A DNA stretch of 64,000 nucleotides from Marinirhabdus sp050859505 (GCF_050859505.1 NZ_CP193934.1:372001-436000); one strand, 5' to 3'. Shown: positions 1-9,817, counted from the stretch's first letter. Numbers and translations: made by a program. The notes: a model not told the origin generated them from the letters alone.

Positions 1-529
1 ACAGTATAATTATAGAAGATTGCTCTATTGCTTAATATCGTTTTCAGTATTACTTGTCATATTAATTTGGGAGAAGAAGCAATCAAGTTATTCTGAAATG
101 GTCATCTTCAACAAAAACCGAAATTCGCTCATAGGGATTAAAGAAAACAAACGATTAACAGTTTTTAAAACCGATACCCTGGCTTCAGCAATTTCAGAAA
201 GCTATCCCATTAAAAGTTATAAAACTGAAACCGCTATTGTGTCTTATTCCGAACAACCCCTTCCGAAGTATTTTATATTTCAGCAGCAATCTGTCTTGGT
301 ATTGGACAGTTTAGGCGTTTATCCAAGCGATTCCGAAGCTACTATCATACTTTTAACGCACAGTCCAAGAGTGAACTTAGAACGGCTCATTGAGAGCCTG
401 CAACCCAAACAAATTATAGCCGACGGAAGCAACTACCGTAGTTATGTAAATAGATGGCGGGAAACGTGTACACAAAAGAAACTCCCTTTTTACCACACGG
501 GCACAAAGGGAGCCTTTACACTTAAATAG
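1..529 (+). CDS. comEC: ComEC/Rec2 family competence protein, C-terminal end (5' cut by window)
   Basis: The reading frame is open from the first bases of the window, so the gene begins outside it; the TTG at 20 is not taken as a start. About 175 residues remain: one hydrophobic segment near the left end, then a soluble tail. The tail contains LLTHSPRVNLERLIESLQP and later IADGSNYRSYVNRW and KGAFTL, which match the end of Bacteroidota ComEC/Rec2 proteins (DNA-uptake channel of the inner membrane with a metallo-beta-lactamase-like C-terminal part). The metal-binding part of that domain is not in the window. It faces the thioredoxin-fold gene convergently. The call rests on the C-terminal motif only. 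Confidence 0.75.
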   Translation, partial: QYNYRRLLYCLISFSVLLVILIWEKKQSSYSEMVIFNKNRNSLIGIKENKRLTVFKTDTLASAISESYPIKSYKTETAIVSYSEQPLPKYFIFQQQSVLVLDSLGVYPSDSEATIILLTHSPRVNLERLIESLQPKQIIADGSNYRSYVNRWRETCTQKKLPFYHTGTKGAFTLK

Positions 530-552
530 TCGAAACACTTAACTAAAAACAA

Positions 553-1089
553 CTACTTAAAAGTTCCTTTAAAATTTTCTTGATACTCTTGCCACGCCAA
601 AGCTGTGGTAAGCGTTTTATAGTCATTATTGGCAATCATTTTTAAATATATTTCTAACTGCGATGGCGTTTTATAACCTGGAATTGCTTGAATTAACACC
701 CCATCTTCTTCAAAAAACACTAAGCTTGGATAGCCGGTAATCTTTAACGCATGTGCCAACAAATGCTGGGAGTTGCGCCCCTTTCTCTCCGGAACATAGT
801 TTGGGTTGGTATAGGTAAAATCGTTATAATTTATTTCTTCATTTCCTTCGGCATTAAACTTCACTGCGTAATAGTTTTCGTTTATATAATCTGCCACTTG
901 TTTATCACTGAAAGTATTTTTATCCAGCAATTTACACGGCCCACACCAGGTTGTGTAGACGTCCATGAATATTTTCTTTGGTATTTTTTCTTGGGCCGCC
1001 AAGGCTTCTTCCATAGACATCCAATTAATTTTTTGGGCGGTCATGGTGCCAGCGATTAGTAGTAAGGCAAAAAGGAATATATGCTTCAT
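553..1089 (-). CDS. secreted thioredoxin-fold protein with WCGPC active site
   Basis: 178 residues when started at the ATG at 1089, which puts a clear signal peptide (MKHIFLFALLLIAGTMTAQ) at the N-terminus; a longer frame to 1131 would bury it. The mature part reads TTWCGPCKLLDKNTF at about residues 46-60, the CxxC redox site of the thioredoxin superfamily, and later ITGYPSLVFFEEDG with the cis-proline (TGYP) of the fold. Family members of this type act as periplasmic thiol-disulfide reductases or chaperone-like proteins; the substrate is unknown. It is downstream of the POT transporter on the same strand but separated from it by an intrinsic terminator, so it is probably transcribed alone. 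Confidence 0.8.
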   Translation of the reverse strand: MKHIFLFALLLIAGTMTAQKINWMSMEEALAAQEKIPKKIFMDVYTTWCGPCKLLDKNTFSDKQVADYINENYYAVKFNAEGNEEINYNDFTYTNPNYVPERKGRNSQHLLAHALKITGYPSLVFFEEDGVLIQAIPGYKTPSQLEIYLKMIANNDYKTLTTALAWQEYQENFKGTFK

Positions 1090-1143
1090 CTGTTCTTCTT
1101 TTAAGTATTGCAATAGATTTTTAAATTTCAAAATTAAAGCAAC

Positions 1144-1173
1144 AAAAAACGTTCCACTATGGGAACGTTTTTT
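1144..1173 (-). terminator. intrinsic terminator of the POT transporter gene
   Basis: A 12-bp perfect stem, AAAAAACGTTCC / GGAACGTTTTTT around the loop ACTATG, lies 20 bases past the stop of the minus-strand transporter. The T-run of the minus transcript is formed by the left arm. Confidence 0.85.
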
Positions 1174-1193
1174 ATTTATATTAATTGTGTTGC

Positions 1194-2783
1194 CTAACGC
1201 ACTCCGTGCATTTTCTTAATAAGTGTTTTATTTAAGATCAACATTATTACACCTGCACCAATAGGTATTAATGTGAATATCATAAAGAAATAAGAAAGTC
1301 CTTTTTCTTCTAGTATTGGATCCATATAACTACCTGTGATACCTGCTGCTAGGTTGGCTATAAAATTAGCTACAAACCATACTCCAAACATGAGTCCTAC
1401 CAATTTAACAGGAGCCAATTTACTTACATAAGATAAACCTACAGGAGAAACACAAAGCTCTCCTAGCGTATGAAATAAATAAGCAAATACTAAGAACATC
1501 ATACTTACTGAAGCTGTTTTAGCACCTAATGGAATACTCATTGAACCATAGGCCAATATCCCAAAACCAAGACCTAATAGAATAAGCCCGATTGCAAATT
1601 TAACGGGTCCTGAAGGATTATATTTACTTTGCCATATTTTAGAAAACAACGGTGCAAAGGCAATAATAAAAAAGGAGTTAAGAATTCCAAACCAAGATGC
1701 TTTTACTTCAGCAACCTCTGCATTAAACTCTCTCACCAACATCCATATTACAATTGCCCATATAATAACAAAACTTGTTCCTAGCAATATATTGGAGAGT
1801 GCATATTTTGAATATGTTTGTTTAAACAACATACCTAGAACCCAAGTAATAATTAGCATAGGAACCACTGTAAGAATGGTATTAAATATTTTAAAGGTCA
1901 TCGCTCCATCACCTACCAAAACACGGTCTGTGTAATCTGCAGCGAAAATAGTCATAGAACCACCTGCCTGTTCAAAAGCCCACCAGAAGAAAATAGTAAA
2001 GAAGGCTAAAACCCCGATTACCATTAAACGGTCTTTCGTTACTTTAGATTTTTTTGCATCATCGACAGTGTCTTCAATGGCGTCTTTTGTATCTTCTAGA
2101 CTGTCGTCTAGGGCATCATCAAAGTCTTGAGTTCCCTTAGGAGAAAGCCCAATACGTCCAAATATTTTTTGTGCAAAGTGGAATTGCAGCATTCCGAAGA
2201 ACATAAAAATACCTGCTAATCCAAAGCCATAGTGCCATCCAATAGATTCACCAATATAACCACACAATAAAATACCTAAAAAGGCACCTGCATTAATTCC
2301 CATATAAAAAATGGTATATCCAGCATCTTTTTCTTTCCCTTGGTTTTTATATAATTGACCTACCATTGAAGAAATATTCGGCTTAAATAACCCATTCCCA
2401 ATAATCAAAAGCCCTAGACCTGCATAGAAAAATGGTTTTGCGAATACTTCTAATCCCATGGACGCATGTCCTAATGTCATTAATAAGGCTCCTAACACCA
2501 CAGCTTTACGATATCCCGTAAGCTTATCTGCTATTAATCCACCAAATATTGGAGTGATATAAACAAGTCCAGTATATACTCCATACAACCACAAAGCCTT
2601 TGAACGTTCCCATCCAAAGCCTTCATCTAAAACAGAAGCTACTAAAAAGAGTACCAATAAGGCTCGCATACCATAGTACGAAAACCGTTCCCACATTTCG
2701 GTAAAGAATAATACAAATAGTCCCGAAGGATGACCTAAAACGGTTCGCTGATTAATTTCTGAACCTCCAAATTTAAATTCCAT
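1194..2783 (-). CDS. POT/PTR2 family proton-dependent oligopeptide transporter
   Basis: 529 residues, 12-14 hydrophobic segments, normal length for bacterial POT proteins (DtpT group). The PTR2 signatures are visible: MWERFSYYGMRALLVLF at about residues 30-46 (ExxERFxYYG proton-coupling motif) and GINAGAFLGILLCGYIGE at about 163-180. A charged cytoplasmic loop around residues 215-250 (rich in D, E and K) splits the two six-helix bundles. It would import di- and tripeptides with protons across the inner membrane. The next upstream gene on the same strand is a dipeptidyl peptidase IV, 32 bases away, so peptide release and peptide uptake are likely co-transcribed. Confidence 0.92.
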   Translation of the reverse strand: MEFKFGGSEINQRTVLGHPSGLFVLFFTEMWERFSYYGMRALLVLFLVASVLDEGFGWERSKALWLYGVYTGLVYITPIFGGLIADKLTGYRKAVVLGALLMTLGHASMGLEVFAKPFFYAGLGLLIIGNGLFKPNISSMVGQLYKNQGKEKDAGYTIFYMGINAGAFLGILLCGYIGESIGWHYGFGLAGIFMFFGMLQFHFAQKIFGRIGLSPKGTQDFDDALDDSLEDTKDAIEDTVDDAKKSKVTKDRLMVIGVLAFFTIFFWWAFEQAGGSMTIFAADYTDRVLVGDGAMTFKIFNTILTVVPMLIITWVLGMLFKQTYSKYALSNILLGTSFVIIWAIVIWMLVREFNAEVAEVKASWFGILNSFFIIAFAPLFSKIWQSKYNPSGPVKFAIGLILLGLGFGILAYGSMSIPLGAKTASVSMMFLVFAYLFHTLGELCVSPVGLSYVSKLAPVKLVGLMFGVWFVANFIANLAAGITGSYMDPILEEKGLSYFFMIFTLIPIGAGVIMLILNKTLIKKMHGVR

Positions 2784-2815
2784 AGAAAAAGGTGTTAGTT
2801 AATTTATTTATTGAA

Positions 2816-4993
2816 TTATAGATTGTTTTTAATAAAATCGGTCATTAAGGTATAGAGATGTAATCGTGTGTTACCTCCATAAATCCCGTGATTTTTGTCT
2901 GGATAAATACGCCAGTCGAATTGTTTGTTGGCTTGCACCAAAGCTTCTACCAAGCGCATCGTGTTTTGCACGTGTACATTGTCGTCTGCACTACCGTGAA
3001 CCAATAAAAATTTCCCTTCCAGCTTATCTACATGATTAATAGGAGAATTCGTATCATATCCCGATGCATTATCTTGCGGAGTAGTCATATAACGTTCGGT
3101 ATAAATAGTGTCATAAAATCGCCAGCTGGTAACAGGGGCTACTGCAATCGCCATAGAAAATGTATCGGCTCCCTGGAACAAACAGTTACTGGACATAAAT
3201 CCTCCGTAGCTCCACCCCCAGATTCCAATACGAGAGGCATCGATATACGGTAACTTTCCAAGTTCTTTGGCAGCACTTATTTGGTCTTCTACTTCAAATT
3301 TACCCAATTCATTTTGGGTTACTTTTTTGAAATCTCTTCCTTTTAAACCCGTACCACGCCCATCTACACAAGCTACCACGTATCCTTGCTGTACCAGCAT
3401 TTGGTGCCAGTAATCGTTTGATCCGCCCCAGCTATTTTTTACGTTTTGTGAGCCTGGTCCAGAATATTGGTACATAAATAAAGGATACTCCTTTGTTTCA
3501 TCAAAATTGGAAGGCTTAATAATGTACATATTCAACTCTTCACCATTCACTTTAATAGTACTGAATTCCTTTGGAGACGTGTTATATTGCGCTATTTGAT
3601 TTTTTAACTCTTCATTATTTTTTATCTCCCGAATTAACTTTCCGTCAATGGCTTTGTTTAATGTAAATACATAGGGAGTTTCAGTATCGTGAAATGTATT
3701 AATGAAATAAGTAAAATCCGAACTAAAATCTGCACTGTTTGTTCCAGTTTGTAAGGTTAATCGCGCTTTATTTTCTCCACTTTTTAAAACAGAATATACA
3801 TCACGGTTTATACTTCCGTTTTCTGTACTTTGATAATAAACACGACCTGTCTTCTGGTCGAACCCATAGTAATTTGTTACTTCCCAATCTCCTTTGGTGA
3901 TTTGATTTATAAGTTTCCCAGTTTTATCGTACTGGTAAATGTGGTTCCAGCCATCTTTTTCACTTGTCCAGATAAAACTGTTATTGTTCAAAAAGGTAAG
4001 ATTGTCTGTAATATCAACATACGCGTTATCCTTTTCTTTCAGAATAAGCGAGGTTGCATTCATTTTGGCATCCACGAAAATTAAGTTTACTTCGTTCTGC
4101 TTTCGGTTTGTTAACTGTACACTTAAGACATCTGCGTCATTAGTCCATTTAATACGAGGTATGTAATAGCTGTCGTAGTTTGAAAGATTTACATCGCTGG
4201 TTTTCTTGGTGTCCACATCATACAAATGAAGGGACACTTTAGCATTTGGGTCACCCGCTTTTGGATATTTAAAAACTTGCTGACTTGGATACAAATCTGT
4301 TCCAAATACATCCATTGAAAAACGAGGGACATTGGTTTCGTCAAATTTAATATATGCTACTTTAGTACCGTCTTTGTTCCAGTCAAACGCACGAACAAAT
4401 GCAAATTCTTCTTCGTAGACCCAGTCTGTAATTCCGTTAATGATACTGTTTATTTTTCCATCTGTGGTAACTTGCGTCTCTTCACCAGACTGTAAATCCT
4501 TTATGTATAAATTGTTATTGTGACCAAAAGCAACTTTGGTTGCGTCACTATTGAAGGTTGGCTCCTGAATTTGCTTGGTGGATACCAAGTCGAGTTGTTT
4601 TGTCTTTATATCGTATACATAATATGTTCCCAAAGAAGATCTTCTATAAATTTGCTTGAGCTGCGTAGCCAATAAGAGCTTGGACTCATCTTCACTCAAT
4701 TCGTAAGATATTATAAAAGTAATTCCAGGAAGATCATTACTATCGACCAAGGTATTTACTTTTTTTCCACTTTTATAATCGTACACATCTACCGTAGAAG
4801 AACTTGTTTGCCTACTGTAATTAAGCACTGCATATTCTTTACCATTTTCTAAAGAACGAAGGGCATCGAGTCGCTCTGTGCGGAATGTGCTACCCCATAT
4901 ATCTTCTAAGGTTATCTCTTTTTTTTGTGCTGTTGCGACCGAAATGGCCAAAATAAATAATACGAGTAGGGAATTTCGAGGAAGTAGTTTCAA
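2816..4993 (-). CDS. dipeptidyl peptidase IV-type S9 serine peptidase
   Basis: 725 residues, the usual size of DPP-IV. A signal peptide (LLVLFILAISVATAQ) is followed by the N-terminal beta-propeller domain, with the DPP-IV double-Glu signature in WVYEEEFAFVRAFDW at about residues 190-205, which binds the substrate N-terminus. The C-terminal alpha/beta hydrolase shows GWSYGGF (nucleophile Ser about 595), GSADDNVH (Asp about 670) and DKNHGIYGG (His about 702). It cleaves X-Pro or X-Ala dipeptides from peptides in the periplasm. The start is a TTG at 4993; no ATG is better placed before the signal peptide. The POT transporter follows directly on the same strand. Confidence 0.93.
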   Translation of the reverse strand: MKLLPRNSLLVLFILAISVATAQKKEITLEDIWGSTFRTERLDALRSLENGKEYAVLNYSRQTSSSTVDVYDYKSGKKVNTLVDSNDLPGITFIISYELSEDESKLLLATQLKQIYRRSSLGTYYVYDIKTKQLDLVSTKQIQEPTFNSDATKVAFGHNNNLYIKDLQSGEETQVTTDGKINSIINGITDWVYEEEFAFVRAFDWNKDGTKVAYIKFDETNVPRFSMDVFGTDLYPSQQVFKYPKAGDPNAKVSLHLYDVDTKKTSDVNLSNYDSYYIPRIKWTNDADVLSVQLTNRKQNEVNLIFVDAKMNATSLILKEKDNAYVDITDNLTFLNNNSFIWTSEKDGWNHIYQYDKTGKLINQITKGDWEVTNYYGFDQKTGRVYYQSTENGSINRDVYSVLKSGENKARLTLQTGTNSADFSSDFTYFINTFHDTETPYVFTLNKAIDGKLIREIKNNEELKNQIAQYNTSPKEFSTIKVNGEELNMYIIKPSNFDETKEYPLFMYQYSGPGSQNVKNSWGGSNDYWHQMLVQQGYVVACVDGRGTGLKGRDFKKVTQNELGKFEVEDQISAAKELGKLPYIDASRIGIWGWSYGGFMSSNCLFQGADTFSMAIAVAPVTSWRFYDTIYTERYMTTPQDNASGYDTNSPINHVDKLEGKFLLVHGSADDNVHVQNTMRLVEALVQANKQFDWRIYPDKNHGIYGGNTRLHLYTLMTDFIKNNL

Positions 4994-5076
4994 AGTGTTA
5001 AAATTTTGTTATGCCAATGTTACTAAAATTTAGTGAAATTTCCGTGATTTTTCTTGTTAAATAGCCGTTCTAAGAC

Positions 5077-5125
5077 TTGCTGAAATCATGAATAAACTAT
5101 TTCACTTTGCTGAAATATGAATTTA
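5077..5125. repeat. direct repeat upstream of the HMG-CoA reductase gene
   Basis: TTGCTGAAATCATGAATA (5077-5094) recurs as TTGCTGAAATATGAATTTA from 5107, exactly 30 bases (about three helical turns) later, in the divergent spacer between dpp-IV and the reductase gene. It may be a tandem operator; no regulator is identified. Confidence 0.5.
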
Positions 5126-5153
5126 TTCTGGAAATTTTCAATTTCTGAAATCT

Positions 5154-5161
5154 TATCTTTG
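5154..5161 (+). promoter_or_regulatory. possible Bacteroidota -7 box for the HMG-CoA reductase gene
   Basis: TATCTTTG fits TAnnTTTG and lies 20 bases before the ATG at 5182. I see no good TTG at the expected -33 position, so this is weak. Confidence 0.35.
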
Positions 5162-5181
5162 CTTTTTCAACACTTCAACCC

Positions 5182-6489
5182 ATGCGACAACCCGTTTCTG
5201 GTTTTTCAAAAAAATCTAAAGAACAAAAAATTGAATGGCTCCTTGCTACTTATTTTAACAGCGCTAGTAGCGTGAAAGAAATCATTCAGCAATACTACAC
5301 TAGCGACGTCTCATTACAACAACTGCACGACGATTTTATAGAAAACGCCATCACCAATTATTATCTTCCGTTTGGAATTGCCCCTAACTTTTTAATAAAC
5401 GGACAATTGTATACACTTCCCATGGTGACTGAAGAAAGTTCGGTAGTTGCAGCGGCAAGCAATGCTGCCAAATTTTGGTTGGAACGTGGCGGGTTTACTG
5501 CGGAAGTGATTTCAACAGTGAAAAACGGACAAGTACACATAGATTTTTACGGTGATGCTAACATTTTAGTTGAATTTTTTGAAGCAACAAAACTAAAACT
5601 CATCGCCAGCCTTGATACGCTTCAGAAAAATATGAAAAAGCGAGGTGGCGGTTTGCTGGATATCGAGTTATTAGATGCTTCCGCAACGCTGGAAGGGTAT
5701 TACCAGTTGCATTGCACCTTTGAAACGTTGGACGCGATGGGTGCCAACTTTATTAATACTTGTTTGGAGCAACTAGCCACAACGTTTACCATTGAATCTC
5801 AAAATTATAAAACTTTCGGTCTTGAAAAACCAAAAGTGGTCATGAGCATTCTCTCTAATTACGTTCCTGAATGCCTCGTTCGTGCCGAAGTACATTGCAA
5901 AGTGGAAGATTTAGCGCAAGAGCATATTTTGGGAGAAACCTTTGCCAAAAATTTTGTACGCGCCATTAATATCGCTAAGTCCGAGACACGCCGCGCCGTA
6001 ACCCATAACAAAGGGATTATGAATGGCATAGATGCGGTTGTTTTAGCTACAGGAAACGACTTTCGTGCGGTGGAAGCTGGCGTACACGCCTACGCAGCAA
6101 AAAACGGCTATTACGGAAGTTTGACACACGCTACCATAGAAGATGGTGTTTTTAGATTTTGGATTGAACTACCACTAGCGCTGGGCACCGTTGGCGGACT
6201 TACATCCTTGCATCCATTGGCTAGATTTGCCTTACAATTATTACAAAATCCCAGTGCGCGCGAGTTAATGCAACAAGTTGCGGTAGCAGGTCTGGCGCAA
6301 AATTTTGCCGCTATAAAATCGCTAGTAACGGTTGGAATTCAAAAAGGGCATATGAAAATGCATTTGATGAATATTTTAAATCAGTTGGGCGCCTCATCAG
6401 CGGAGAAAGAAAAAGCACGTATCTATTTTAAAGAAAATTCGGTTTCTCATAGTGCTGTGGAGCGTTTTGTTGAGGACTTGAGGAGCTAA
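5182..6489 (+). CDS. mvaA: hydroxymethylglutaryl-CoA reductase, degradative type (class II)
   Basis: 435 residues, typical for class II HMG-CoA reductases, with no membrane part. The catalytic set of the family is in place: Glu at about 84 in MVTEESSVVAA, Lys 277 in THNKGIMNGIDAV, Asp 293 in TGNDFRAVEAG and His 390 in KGHMKMHL. The family interconverts HMG-CoA and mevalonate in the cytoplasm. The class name is degradative, but in Bacteroidota this form usually serves the mevalonate route to isoprenoids, and the GHMP kinase gene that follows on the same strand supports that. Two GTTTCTGG/AAATTTTC-like AT-rich stretches and a direct repeat lie in the upstream spacer. Confidence 0.93.
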   Translation: MRQPVSGFSKKSKEQKIEWLLATYFNSASSVKEIIQQYYTSDVSLQQLHDDFIENAITNYYLPFGIAPNFLINGQLYTLPMVTEESSVVAAASNAAKFWLERGGFTAEVISTVKNGQVHIDFYGDANILVEFFEATKLKLIASLDTLQKNMKKRGGGLLDIELLDASATLEGYYQLHCTFETLDAMGANFINTCLEQLATTFTIESQNYKTFGLEKPKVVMSILSNYVPECLVRAEVHCKVEDLAQEHILGETFAKNFVRAINIAKSETRRAVTHNKGIMNGIDAVVLATGNDFRAVEAGVHAYAAKNGYYGSLTHATIEDGVFRFWIELPLALGTVGGLTSLHPLARFALQLLQNPSARELMQQVAVAGLAQNFAAIKSLVTVGIQKGHMKMHLMNILNQLGASSAEKEKARIYFKENSVSHSAVERFVEDLRS

Positions 6490-6567
6490 GGAGCCTTTCG
6501 ATACCATTTTACTCCTGCGTCGTATAATCACTCAGGATAACATGCATACTTTAAATTGAATTATTAA

Positions 6568-7473
6568 TTGGAAAAGTCTTTTTATAGCAACGGAAAATTA
6601 TTACTCACCGGAGAATACGTAGTTCTGGATGGTGCTACGGCCTTGGCAATACCTACTAAAAAAGGACAATCACTTACCGTACTTCCCCGAGAAGAAAATG
6701 AATTGCTCTGGAGCAGTTTTGACGTAGAGGGCAACTGTTGGTTTAGCGCAGAATTTTCACTAAAAACATTTGAAATATTGGGATGCGATAATCTTACAAC
6801 CGCTCAAACATTATCCCGTATTCTAAAAGAAACCCGAAGATTACAGCCCGATTTTTTATCGAATTCAATGGGGCTTCAAGTACTAACGGAATTAAACTTC
6901 CCTAAGAACTGGGGGCTTGGCACCTCTTCTACCCTCATAAATAATATAGCGCAATGGGCACAGGTGGATGCTTTTTTATTACTTAAGAACTCCTTTGGCG
7001 GTAGTGGTTACGATATAGCCGCAGCGCAGCACAACACCCCAATTTTTTATTCTAAAAAAAATGAATTATCACAAATTCAAGAAATTAAACTGCCTTGGGA
7101 TTTTACAGATTCATTATTCTTTGTCTATTTAAACCAAAAACAAAATAGTAAAGAAGGTATTTCACACTACAAAAAACAACCTGCCACAATCAAAGAGGTC
7201 GAAAAAATTACCGACTTATCTAAAAAATTATTGCTTTGTTACACGCTTTCAGATTTTGAAGCGATTCTAAATGCACACGAGGAGACTATTTCAAACATAA
7301 TAGGCTTGCCAACAGTGAAAGCAACCCTATTTTCAGATTTCAACAGGAGTGTAAAAAGTCTTGGTGCTTGGGGTGGCGATTTTATAATAGCGACGGGAAC
7401 GCTTGAAGACATGTCTTATTTCAGCAAAAAAGGATACGAAACTATTATTCCATTCAGCGAAATGATGCTATAA
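6568..7473 (+). CDS. GYDIA-family GHMP kinase (mevalonate-pathway type)
   Basis: 301 residues starting with TTG at 6568, chosen because MEKSFYSNGKLLLTGEYVVL is the standard opening of GHMP kinases (substrate loop with LLTGEY). The ATP-binding motif GLGTSS is at 116-121, and GYDIA at 147-151 names the Bacteroidota subgroup. A third GHMP motif is suggested by KSLGAWGGDFIIATG at about residues 264-278. Family members phosphorylate mevalonate or phosphomevalonate; which one this protein uses cannot be told from sequence. It follows the HMG-CoA reductase gene by 78 bases, so the pair probably forms one isoprenoid transcript ending at the terminator just after the stop. Confidence 0.88.
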   Translation: MEKSFYSNGKLLLTGEYVVLDGATALAIPTKKGQSLTVLPREENELLWSSFDVEGNCWFSAEFSLKTFEILGCDNLTTAQTLSRILKETRRLQPDFLSNSMGLQVLTELNFPKNWGLGTSSTLINNIAQWAQVDAFLLLKNSFGGSGYDIAAAQHNTPIFYSKKNELSQIQEIKLPWDFTDSLFFVYLNQKQNSKEGISHYKKQPATIKEVEKITDLSKKLLLCYTLSDFEAILNAHEETISNIIGLPTVKATLFSDFNRSVKSLGAWGGDFIIATGTLEDMSYFSKKGYETIIPFSEMML

Positions 7474-7501
7474 AAAAAGCCCCGATAAACGGAGCTTTTT
7501 T
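7473..7501. terminator. bidirectional terminator between convergent genes
   Basis: AAAAAGC-C-CCG / CGG-A-GCTTTTT stem with loop ATAAA directly after the kinase stop and before the end of the minus-strand chaperone gene. Both flanks carry A/T runs, so it can serve both strands. Confidence 0.75.
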
Positions 7502-7524
7502 CAGTATGGTATGACTAGTTTCTA

Positions 7525-9639
7525 TTAGAAGAAATTAGCTCTATTGTCTTCAATTTCAGCAGCTTCTTTTAACGCTGTATAAATTTTTCCATTTACAGCA
7601 GGAGTTGCCTTAGCCGTTAATTGGTTTGCGAAAGAAGCATAGTTATCTAGTGATGGTGCAGGATTAAAAGCAAGTACTCTTACCTTGTATACTCCATTTT
7701 CACCAACAATAAGGCCTGTTTCCTCCCCTGGCTTTTTACCAAAAGCAGTTCCCACTACTACGGGCTCATTACCTGCACCAGCCAATGTAGGGCTTGCCAT
7801 AGTAACAGCAGTGGCAGTTTGTACAGATACACCCTGGCTGTTTGCTACTTCCTGCAATGTAGTTGCTGTTATGCTTTCTTTAATTTTGGCTGCTTTTTTC
7901 TTGTTCTTTAGTATTGGACTCACTCTTGAAGAGGCTTCAGCAATACTCATTAATCCTTTTGGACTCTTACGTGTTAACTGTGCTATTACGTATCCGCTTG
8001 CGGTACTAAAACGCTTGATATCTCCAACATTAGTTTCTTCTTCAAAAGCCCATTTCACAATATCTCTATTGTTACCAACTCCCGGAATTGTAGCATCTAG
8101 CATTCCTATTTTATTTACAGGTTTTAAAGGCAATGAAGCCGCTGTGGCCGTTTCGGCAAAATCACCTTTCTGAGCATCTAACTCAAAATTGGTAGCTTCG
8201 CTAAACACATTGTTTAATGTTTTCTCACTGGCTTCAATTTCTCTGGTAATGGTAGCTACTTTTACAACTTTTTGAGAATTTTTATGACCTAGCACTTCTA
8301 TTAAGTGGTATCCAAATCTTGTTTCAACCACACCCATATCGCCCACATTTTTCTCGAAAGAAAAATCTCTAAAAGCAGGAACCATTTGATTATAAGGGAA
8401 GAAATCATACACTCCATCTTTCTCTATACTTGCTACGTCTGATGTAAATTGCTTCACCATAGCAGGAAACTTAGTTTTGTTTGCTTTTAAAACTGTTAAC
8501 AAGCTATCTGCTGTTGTTTTTGCCTGCTCCTTAGTTCTTGTAATACTATCGGTTGGACTAAGTCCTATTGGAATAAGTATGTGACGTACTTTAGAAGAAT
8601 CTGGCATTTGGCGTGTGGCCACAACTTTACTTAAGTTAAAAGTATTATCTACTTGATAAGGGCCATAAATAGTCCCTGTACTCATATTAAATACAGTATC
8701 CCTAATAGTCACTGGCAATTCTTTATTGTACATCCACCGATCTTGATATGGTGTTTCAGAATTAGAGTTTACAAATGTTTCCACATCTGTTGTATTTGCA
8801 AAACCTCTAATAGTATCTGTTAATTTTGACACGTCATTGTATTCAGCTGTGTCTTTTAATAAGTTTTCTATTGAAGTTTTAGCTTCATCTATGTCTTCTT
8901 GTGAAGCTTTTTCAGAAATTGTCACATATTGAATATCTACTTGTGGCTCTATTTCGAACTCTTTCTTATTATCCTTGATATAAGCTTCAATTTCACCATC
9001 GGTAACAGGAACTTCCTCATCTGGAATTTTAGTGAAAGGTATAAATGCAAACTCTAAGTTCGCTTTATCGTTTTCAAATTTATAGGCTTGCTCACCTTCA
9101 GCCAATGTAGAAGTTAACCCTCCTTTAACCATAGTAAAATAAGTGTTTTCTAAGATGGTCATTTTTGTATTGTCTACAAAGTCATCCCATTGCTGAGACG
9201 CTTGCTGGTTGGTACGAATACTCGCGACATACTCATCTAACTTAGCTTGGCTAAAACGACCCGCTTCGTCTTGAAACGTTTCATTTCCTGCAAGATTGGT
9301 ACTTAAAGCATCGTTTAACTGGTCCTCTTGAACCGTCAATCCTAATTCTTCATATTGCTCTTCCAGTAAAACTCGCTTTACTTCTTGCTCATACACAGCA
9401 TTTACTGCTTGACCCGCAGGAGCATTAGGACCTAAATTACGACGCATGTTTTCTACCTTGGTCATAAAAGTGGTGCGATCTAGATCTACTCCATTTACTG
9501 TCGCTACGGTAGATTGTGATTTATCTGAAGACAAACCGCCATTACGTAAAACATCTGCCAATACAAATGAGAACAATGCCAACGCAATGATAATGATCAA
9601 GAAAACCGAACGTTGTCTAATTTTATTTAAAACTGCCAT
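7525..9639 (-). CDS. membrane-anchored peptidyl-prolyl isomerase (PpiD/SurA-like)
   Basis: 704 residues. A basic N-terminus (MAVLNKIRQRS) precedes one membrane anchor at about 12-29 (VFLIIIIALALFSFVLADVL), the PpiD layout. A SurA_N-like helical region follows, and a PPIC/rotamase domain sits at about residues 345-450 (from KVRHILIPIG to FGYHLIEVLGH). The rest is helical with Ala/Lys-rich stretches. The protein should sit in the inner membrane facing the periplasm and assist folding of exported proteins. It lies alone, 180 bases after the CNNM/CorC gene on the same strand and convergent with the kinase gene. No catalytic test of the PPIC domain is possible from sequence alone. Confidence 0.88.
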   Translation of the reverse strand: MAVLNKIRQRSVFLIIIIALALFSFVLADVLRNGGLSSDKSQSTVATVNGVDLDRTTFMTKVENMRRNLGPNAPAGQAVNAVYEQEVKRVLLEEQYEELGLTVQEDQLNDALSTNLAGNETFQDEAGRFSQAKLDEYVASIRTNQQASQQWDDFVDNTKMTILENTYFTMVKGGLTSTLAEGEQAYKFENDKANLEFAFIPFTKIPDEEVPVTDGEIEAYIKDNKKEFEIEPQVDIQYVTISEKASQEDIDEAKTSIENLLKDTAEYNDVSKLTDTIRGFANTTDVETFVNSNSETPYQDRWMYNKELPVTIRDTVFNMSTGTIYGPYQVDNTFNLSKVVATRQMPDSSKVRHILIPIGLSPTDSITRTKEQAKTTADSLLTVLKANKTKFPAMVKQFTSDVASIEKDGVYDFFPYNQMVPAFRDFSFEKNVGDMGVVETRFGYHLIEVLGHKNSQKVVKVATITREIEASEKTLNNVFSEATNFELDAQKGDFAETATAASLPLKPVNKIGMLDATIPGVGNNRDIVKWAFEEETNVGDIKRFSTASGYVIAQLTRKSPKGLMSIAEASSRVSPILKNKKKAAKIKESITATTLQEVANSQGVSVQTATAVTMASPTLAGAGNEPVVVGTAFGKKPGEETGLIVGENGVYKVRVLAFNPAPSLDNYASFANQLTAKATPAVNGKIYTALKEAAEIEDNRANFF

Positions 9640-9817
9640 CTTATTAAGTTAGTTTAACCTTTGCCATTGTAGCGAGAAGGTATTAATTCAATTTTTAACT
9701 AGTGGGCGAAAATACCATTTTCCCACCATTAATGAAAACGTTTTCCCTAAAAAAATTGTTAGATTTTACAATAGTTTTTTTAGCAGTAACACCTTGAAAA
9801 AGCGATATCAAGAAATT

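Noticed and set aside
7685..8173. Plus-strand frame of 162 codons inside the PPIase gene
   Set aside because: Antisense shadow with no motif; the minus-strand gene has a membrane anchor and a rotamase domain.
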